Part shown: positions 7,343-11,300 of the stretch, one piece after another
Numbering within the stretch: the first letter of the stretch is position 1
Layout: every line of letters starts with the position of its first letter
Origin: Bacteroidota bacterium
GTDB taxonomy: Bacteria > Bacteroidota > Bacteroidia > Flavobacteriales > Weeksellaceae
Direction of reading: 5' to 3'
Assembly (NCBI GenBank): GCA_023393915.1
Contig: JAEXBS010000040.1
Coordinates: 1-11,300 of the forward strand
DNA length: 11,300 nt
Notes under the pieces: model-generated
Told to the model about the DNA's origin: nothing
Databases searched by the model: none
The model's input: the letters and a program-made list of their open reading frames with translations, nothing else
Position numbers and translations under genes: made by a program

Positions 7343-8752
7343 CTATCTAGCAATAATTTCGTCCATCTGCCGCACGATATCGGCGGAAATTTCCGGCGCC
7401 TTGTATTCCCTCATAAGCTTCGGATACATAGATTTCGCCCGCTTGCGCATCTCCTTTGCCAGAGGATCTTTATCCAGAGCCAGATAACCCCTGTCCATGA
7501 TATGCGGCAGGAAGCTTTCCCTCTTATAATTTTCTCTAGTATGGGCACAGCGGACGAAATCGCCCCCAGGTCCGACTTCTTTGAATACAGCAAGGTCACA
7601 GGTCTCCTTTGTCACCTCTATGCCGCGAAGGACCCTCTCGATCCATCCTGTTATCTCCCAGTCAATGACCAGAGTTTCTAGGCTGATGGCGTTTTCGTCA
7701 GCGAAGAGCCCCATTCCCGTGCACATATTTGTACCAGCAAGCGCGGGCAGCAGCCCCGTTCCCATCTTTTCCATTCCAAGCTGGACGTCTATCGATTTTG
7801 TATCCGCCAACACTGAGCCGCCACCGCAGGGAAGTCCGTAGTATTTCGCCAGTTGACTGGTTCCAACTCTGAGCATGGCAAATTCCGGCCCTCCATGGGA
7901 ACAGGTGGCGGCGCGCATATCAAGAAGGCGTGCCCAACTGGCATAGACGAGGGGTACCTCCGGGTTGACGGCCTTCGCCAACACAAAGGCATTAAGTATT
8001 TCTGCGTTAGCACAGATAAGATTTCCCGCCATCGTCGCTGGTCCCGTTCCACCGGCCATTGGGCCTGACTCGATAAAGAGCGGAAGTCCAACCTTCGCTG
8101 TTTCTATTATGAGATCGGCGACATCCTGGCGAAAATGCAGTGGGCTGGTCAGCGTCACAAGCATCGTCATAAAGGGTTTCACGGCAAGTTTGTCAAGGCC
8201 GCCGGCGACAAGCGCCGCCATCTCGATCGCCCTTCTGCAATTTTCCGCGTTTTGAGCCTCGGTTATAAAATGTTTGCTCGTATTCATGAGCAATGCTTTG
8301 GTCTCTACAAGATCCACTACCGCAGACGGCACATCGGTAGGCGTCGCCGGTACAAGAATATAATGAGGACGTTCAAGCACGTCGGAGAGCTGGATTATGT
8401 CTACAAGATCCTGTGTCAGCACAGATCTGTACTGATCGGTATTTATATCCAGAACATTTGTCGCGATCCCGACAGTGCCGAAATAGACGTCATCACCGCC
8501 GATTACGAGCGGCTCCGGATCTTTGCGGTTGTACAGCCTCACGCTGGAAGAGCATTTTTTCAGCGTATCGGTGATGACATAATCGGGAACGCGCACCATA
8601 CACTTCTCCCTGTCGACATGCGCACCTGCCCCTTCGTAATAGTCCATCGCCCTTTCGTCGTGGACCTCCACACCTACCTCCCATAACAATGCCCGTGATG
8701 CCTGGTCGATGCGCAAAAGATCTGCGTCGCTTAAAAGTTTAAAAGTACCCAT
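7343..8752 (-). CDS. MttB-superfamily methyltransferase without pyrrolysine (quaternary-amine:corrinoid)
   Basis: 469 residues, full length for the family, with no internal amber codon, so it belongs with the non-pyrrolysine members (MtgB glycine betaine, MtpB proline betaine, MtcB carnitine and similar) rather than with true trimethylamine MttB. Visible family signatures: LLWEVGVEVHD at 23-32, FIESGPMAGGTGPAT at 226-240, LPALAGTNMCTGMG at 335-348, and GPGGDFVRCAHTRENYKRE at 394-412. It would transfer one methyl from a quaternary ammonium substrate to Co(I) of the adjacent corrinoid protein. The substrate cannot be told from sequence; the nearby BCCT carrier favours a betaine or carnitine. 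The start at 8752 has GGGAGGGG 7 bases upstream, better than a TTG at 8773. The stop is TAG. Confidence 0.92.
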   Translation of the reverse strand: MGTFKLLSDADLLRIDQASRALLWEVGVEVHDERAMDYYEGAGAHVDREKCMVRVPDYVITDTLKKCSSSVRLYNRKDPEPLVIGGDDVYFGTVGIATNVLDINTDQYRSVLTQDLVDIIQLSDVLERPHYILVPATPTDVPSAVVDLVETKALLMNTSKHFITEAQNAENCRRAIEMAALVAGGLDKLAVKPFMTMLVTLTSPLHFRQDVADLIIETAKVGLPLFIESGPMAGGTGPATMAGNLICANAEILNAFVLAKAVNPEVPLVYASWARLLDMRAATCSHGGPEFAMLRVGTSQLAKYYGLPCGGGSVLADTKSIDVQLGMEKMGTGLLPALAGTNMCTGMGLFADENAISLETLVIDWEITGWIERVLRGIEVTKETCDLAVFKEVGPGGDFVRCAHTRENYKRESFLPHIMDRGYLALDKDPLAKEMRKRAKSMYPKLMREYKAPEISADIVRQMDEIIAR

Positions 8753-8796
8753 AGATGTGCCCCTCCCGTTCAAAGTTTTTTATCTGTTCCGTGTGG

Positions 8797-10170
8797 CTAT
8801 TTCAGACGCTTGTTGATCTCAGCACAAAGCTCCTCTTTGGTCGGCACGACATTGTCAAATACGACTTCGTTATTGATGAGCATTGTCGGTAATGTAGAGA
8901 CACCTAGCTTCTGCGTCCTGCGTATACCTGAAAGGCTTTTAATCAGAGTCTCTCTCCATATGATTCTGCCGTTAAAAAGCGGCTCCACAGACCTTACCGA
9001 CTCCACCATGTATTGACACGGCGCACAGCCTTCTGAGTCGAGAGTGACAATCTCAATAAAGATTTTCCCATCTTCCGTTTTGACGTCATCGTCTTCTTCC
9101 TCTGAATCGGCACATTGCTTAAGTGCCTCTTCCAGCGAAAGGAATCCAGAGTTCTTTTCCGGCACGACGCCATCCTGTACATAATTTCCTACCGCCTCGA
9201 GATTATAGAACGGGGTGTCAAATGGGAGGTCGCACCCCGGAGAAAGGATGTAACCGCGTTTACCTCCAATGGCGATACGCTCCGCAGCCTCCTTGACGCA
9301 CTCCTCCGGCGAACCGAAAAGCAGCGTCGTCGCAAGCGCCATATTGCCCTCAAAACAGACATTGTATTTATCGGCCAACCCTGCCACCATCGCAAGGTCT
9401 ACCTGTTCGTCGAACGCGATGCCATCAGGTCTGCACTGCATCATCAGCTCGATATTTTTTGTGGCGTTGCCACAGCAAAAAAGAGTTATAATACCGCCGC
9501 GTTCATGAACCGCGTTTACAAGAGGCTCAATCGTCGGCGTGACGAAGCGTTTAAAGTGCCGCGGAGAAATTTGGCTTGTCATCGGATCGACAACGGCGAC
9601 CGCATGCGCCCCCGTCTCAAGATACCATTCTGACATCTTCATTGAGATTCCGGAACAATAAGCCAGTAATTCCTTCGCATAATCCGGATTCTCGATCATA
9701 CCCGTAAGAAAAGAACTTCCAGCCAGGTGCATCGCCAACGTAAATGGACCGCAGATAAGGGCAAATACCGCCGTTGTATCACCTATTTCGCTAACGATTT
9801 TTTTCGTAGCTTCAAGGCATAGAGGGATGCGTCCTTTATCCTTTGTAAATTCAGGCAGAGAGCCTATATCGCCGCCATTTTCAAGAACATGCCCCACTAC
9901 CGCAGGAGGATTTTTACGCGCCCATTTAAGCGAACATCCCAACACCTCCGCTTCTACCTGCAGATCAAAGACGGAACATACGCCGTCGGCGCGGTAGCGT
10001 TCTGCGGCAGCTACAACCCCCTTAACGATGGCGTCAGGATCTTTTAGAAAACTTTCAGCATCCATATCAACCAAGCGTGCGACGTGCACTCCCGTAAACG
10101 GCACCCAAGGCACTCGCTCTACCGCGCCAAAACGAAGGGCATTCATTACGAGTTCTTTTCCGCTCGCCAT
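8797..10170 (-). CDS. URO-D-fold methylcorrinoid methyltransferase fused to thioredoxin-like domain
   Basis: 457 residues, against about 340 for MtaA/MtbA-type enzymes. Residues 1-345 are a uroporphyrinogen-decarboxylase-fold methyltransferase (CGPFTLAMHLAGSSFL at 140-155, LFCCGN at 230-235, FEGNMALATTLLFGSPEEC, SPGCDLPFDTP at 310-320). Family role: takes methyl from a corrinoid protein and gives it to a thiol bound to zinc. In MtaA/MtbA the zinc motif is His-x-Cys then a distant Cys; here the His position is F231, leaving C233, C313 and an extra C232. An acidic linker (356-368) leads to a thioredoxin-like domain (369-457) with C382-A-P-C385 and a cis-Pro site (STLPT, P428). The gene is the first in the cluster, 44 bases before the MttB-like gene. 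GGGGAG lies 8 bases before the ATG. The stop is TAG. The acceptor is unknown. It might instead be a second substrate-side methyltransferase. Confidence 0.85.
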   Translation of the reverse strand: MASGKELVMNALRFGAVERVPWVPFTGVHVARLVDMDAESFLKDPDAIVKGVVAAAERYRADGVCSVFDLQVEAEVLGCSLKWARKNPPAVVGHVLENGGDIGSLPEFTKDKGRIPLCLEATKKIVSEIGDTTAVFALICGPFTLAMHLAGSSFLTGMIENPDYAKELLAYCSGISMKMSEWYLETGAHAVAVVDPMTSQISPRHFKRFVTPTIEPLVNAVHERGGIITLFCCGNATKNIELMMQCRPDGIAFDEQVDLAMVAGLADKYNVCFEGNMALATTLLFGSPEECVKEAAERIAIGGKRGYILSPGCDLPFDTPFYNLEAVGNYVQDGVVPEKNSGFLSLEEALKQCADSEEEDDDVKTEDGKIFIEIVTLDSEGCAPCQYMVESVRSVEPLFNGRIIWRETLIKSLSGIRRTQKLGVSTLPTMLINNEVVFDNVVPTKEELCAEINKRLK

Positions 10171-10195
10171 TCCACTTTCTCCCCTTTCTTTTATT

Positions 10196-10240
10196 GAAAT
10201 TAATTCTACAAATAAATTAATAAGAAATTATTTCTACAAA
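10196..10240. repeat. 17-bp direct repeat pair, 28-bp period: candidate operator
   Basis: GAAATTAATTCTACAAA (10196-10212) and GAAATTATTTCTACAAA (10224-10240) differ at one base. The second copy includes the palindrome AGAAAT-T-ATTTCT (10223-10235) and covers the predicted transcription start near 10235; the first lies in the leader. This is a classic repressor position. The divergent RpiR protein is the obvious candidate binder (inference). Confidence 0.6.
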
Positions 10241-10241
10241 A

Positions 10242-10269
10242 ATTATATTATACTATTTCTCTTTGTCAA
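10242..10269 (-). promoter_or_regulatory. main promoter of the methyltransferase cluster
   Basis: Leftward TTGACA (10269-10264), a 16-bp spacer and TATAAT (10247-10242): consensus hexamers at near-ideal spacing. A second TATAAT overlaps it (10252-10247) but with only 11 bp of spacer. The predicted start near 10235 gives a leader of about 65 bases to the ATG at 10170. Such a strong sigma-70-type promoter implies that control is by repression. Confidence 0.85.
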
Positions 10270-10309
10270 TATATATTTTGAAAATTTATTCCTATTTTTC
10301 ACTATCATA

Positions 10310-10327
10310 TATTTTTATATAAAAATA
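10310..10327. repeat. 18-bp perfect palindrome
   Basis: TATTTTTATATAAAAATA is its own reverse complement. It lies 41 bp upstream of the -35 box of the cluster promoter. It may be a regulator site or simply a chance product of A/T-rich sequence. Confidence 0.4.
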
Positions 10328-10351
10328 AATAAAATTAAGGATTAAGTACAT

Positions 10352-10441
10352 ATGCAAGCCATAACGCTTCGTATAAAAGATAAGACATTGCGCGGCATAC
10401 AGTTCAATATATATCGCAATGGCTCAAAAATTATAATATAA
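10352..10441 (+). CDS. possible 29-residue small protein
   Basis: Reading frame ATG to TAA encoding MQAITLRIKDKTLRGIQFNI followed by YRNGSKIII; strongly basic. AAGGA lies about 10 bases upstream of the ATG. Its base composition is less A/T-rich than the sequence around it. The opening resembles the first strand of ribbon-helix-helix proteins, but it is too short for that domain. It could be a leader peptide, a gene remnant or chance. I do not recognise a family. Confidence 0.25.
   Translation: MQAITLRIKDKTLRGIQFNIYRNGSKIII
10386..10421. repeat. spaced 7-bp inverted repeat
   Basis: CATTGCG (10386-10392) and CGCAATG (10415-10421) are exact complements separated by 22 bp, so half-site centres lie 29 bp apart. 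They sit about 45 bp upstream of the regulator's predicted -10 and inside the possible small reading frame. It may be a second regulator-binding site. Confidence 0.35.
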
Positions 10442-10463
10442 TTACCGCTACATAATCGTTTTA

Positions 10464-10472
10464 TGTTATAGT
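10464..10472 (+). promoter_or_regulatory. extended -10 promoter of the RpiR-type regulator
   Basis: TGTTATAGT fits the extended -10 pattern TG-n-TATAAT with one change; no -35 match is seen at 17 bp. Transcription would start near 10479, about 31 bases before the ATG at 10510. Confidence 0.45.
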
Positions 10473-10509
10473 TTTTGTATTCTTCATGCGGATATCGGGG
10501 TGATATTAA

Positions 10510-11300
10510 ATGGTAAGCGATAAAATAATGGAGGCGTTGCCCAAATTAACGAAAAAGCAGGCCACCCTTGGAAGGTATATTTGTGAAAACCTGTATGCAG
10601 CAGCCCTTATGAATGCTCCCATGATTGCAAAACAGGCAGGGGTAAGCGAGGCTACGCTGACGCGTTTTGTCTACACTTTAGGATATTCCAGTTTTTCAGA
10701 GTTTCTGCTGGATCTGCGCAGACAGACACAAGAATCCAACCTCAATAACCCTTTCCGCCAGGAACAATACGGGCGCAAGGACCGGCCTGTATATAAACGT
10801 GTTTTCGAGTTAGAAAAAAGCCTGATGGACGAGACTTTAAACACAATAGATCCTGATGTTTTTGAAACCTGCGTCGACAAGATAGCCACCGCAGATCAAA
10901 TTTTACTGATTGGTGGACCGACGCACTCTTTTTTGACAGATTACCTAACAAACTTCCTGCCGCTTTTTCACGATAATGTCAAGGCCGCACATTCTCTTGA
11001 CATGCCTTTTTTCGGGGCGTTGGAGTCGCTGACGGAAAAGTCCGTAGCCATTGTCCTGAGCTATCCGCGATATCCCGTTGAGACACAAAAAATGCTGGAG
11101 GCCGTCACAAGCAGAGGCATAACGACCATAGGTATCACCGACAGCAGGTTTTCTCCCATCATCAGATACTGTACCCACTACCTGTTAACACCACAGAGGT
11201 ATTTGATGATTTTCGTCGACCCCAACGCACCAGCAATCACGCTGATGCACGCGTTACTCGTAGCCATCTACCAGAAAAATGAGTCATATATAAAGAAGCG
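10510..11300 (+). CDS. MurR/RpiR-family transcriptional regulator, C-terminal end missing
   Basis: 263 codons visible; the gene runs off the right edge and the family length (about 280-300) suggests only a short tail is missing. Residues 1-77 are the HTH_6 DNA-binding domain, with the helix-turn-helix at about 37-55 (PMIAKQAGVSEATLTRFV) followed by LGYSSFSEFL. Residues about 127-250 are a SIS domain (ILLIGGPTHS, VAIVLSYPRYPVETQKMLEA, ITTIGITDS), which in the family binds phosphosugars or other small effectors. The start ATG has GGGGTGA 6 bases upstream. It is divergent from the methyltransferase cluster and shares its control region, so it is probably the local regulator. The effector may be a pathway compound rather than a sugar phosphate (inference). 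Confidence 0.9.
   Translation, partial: MVSDKIMEALPKLTKKQATLGRYICENLYAAALMNAPMIAKQAGVSEATLTRFVYTLGYSSFSEFLLDLRRQTQESNLNNPFRQEQYGRKDRPVYKRVFELEKSLMDETLNTIDPDVFETCVDKIATADQILLIGGPTHSFLTDYLTNFLPLFHDNVKAAHSLDMPFFGALESLTEKSVAIVLSYPRYPVETQKMLEAVTSRGITTIGITDSRFSPIIRYCTHYLLTPQRYLMIFVDPNAPAITLMHALLVAIYQKNESYIKK

Larger units (their letters stand above)
10171..10509. other. AT-rich divergent control region
   Basis: About 340 bp between the cluster and the regulator. It contains the leftward promoter, a pair of direct repeats over its start site, an 18-bp palindrome, a spaced inverted repeat, a possible 29-codon reading frame, and an extended -10 for the regulator. The A+T content is far above that of the flanking genes, especially at 10191-10345. 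Confidence 0.8.

Noticed and set aside
6902..7681. Long plus-strand reading frames opposite the corrinoid and methyltransferase genes (also 6753-7487, 492-926, 5360-5848, 8135-8686, 9115-9633)
   Set aside because: They are antisense to clearly recognised genes, their translations lack domain-like patterns, and they are explained by the codon bias of the real strand.
7343..8752. True trimethylamine methyltransferase MttB with pyrrolysine
   Set aside because: The reading frame is full length with no internal amber codon, and no pyl genes are in the window.
8753..8773. Upstream TTG start at 8773 for the MttB-like gene
   Set aside because: It would place the strong GGGAGGGG ribosome site inside the coding region; that site is ideally spaced (7 bases) for the ATG at 8752.
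10171..10241. Cobalamin riboswitch in the cluster leader
   Set aside because: The leader is only about 65 bases, A/T-rich, and has no B12-box-like sequence; a cobalamin riboswitch needs well over 150 bases.
10671..11178. Minus-strand frames within the regulator gene
   Set aside because: The plus strand is an uninterrupted 263-codon RpiR protein with HTH and SIS motifs; the minus frames are shadows.
1..11300. CRISPR arrays, insertion sequences, tRNA or rRNA genes
   Set aside because: No regularly spaced repeat array, transposase, terminal inverted repeats or recognisable tRNA cloverleaf was seen on either strand by eye.

Overview
The window holds one complete, leftward (minus-strand) catabolic gene cluster for a methylated compound, most likely a quaternary amine. 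It has a divergent RpiR-type regulator on the right and the start of an unrelated-looking secreted nucleoside hydrolase on the left. Corrinoid methyltransferase genes, strong GGAGG-type ribosome binding sites and closely packed genes point to an anaerobic bacterium, such as a member of the Synergistota, an acetogenic or dehalogenating Clostridium relative, or a similar gut or sediment anaerobe. I cannot name the species from sequence alone.

Right to left: a partial MurR/RpiR regulator (10510 to the right edge, plus strand); an AT-rich control region (10171-10509) with a near-consensus minus-strand promoter, a 28-bp-spaced direct repeat over the predicted transcription start, and other palindromes; a uroporphyrinogen-decarboxylase-fold methyltransferase fused to a C-terminal thioredoxin-like domain (8797-10170); an MttB-superfamily methyltransferase without pyrrolysine (7343-8752); its corrinoid protein (6677-7330); a strand-specific hairpin; a BCCT-family transporter (4997 to about 6571); a 235-bp gap with a perfect 14-bp hairpin; a HyuA-type ASKHA protein (2746-4752); a ferredoxin-domain corrinoid activase of the RACo/DUF4445 type (1096-2706); a small MetH-activation-domain-like protein with a Cys cluster (366-1079); a probable terminator (303-327); and the N-terminus of an exported nucleoside hydrolase (1-229).

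Proposed working (inference): the BCCT carrier brings in a betaine-like compound. The MttB-like enzyme moves one methyl group to Co(I) of the corrinoid protein. The URO-D/thioredoxin fusion would take the methyl from the corrinoid and pass it to an acceptor. The RACo-like protein, and perhaps the other two accessory proteins, would re-reduce cobalt that has been oxidised. The most unusual points are the methyltransferase-thioredoxin fusion, its replaced zinc-ligand His, the absence of any MtrH/MtqA-type tetrahydrofolate methyltransferase in the window, and three different activation-like proteins in one cluster. Together these leave the methyl acceptor open and make this a candidate variant demethylation pathway.
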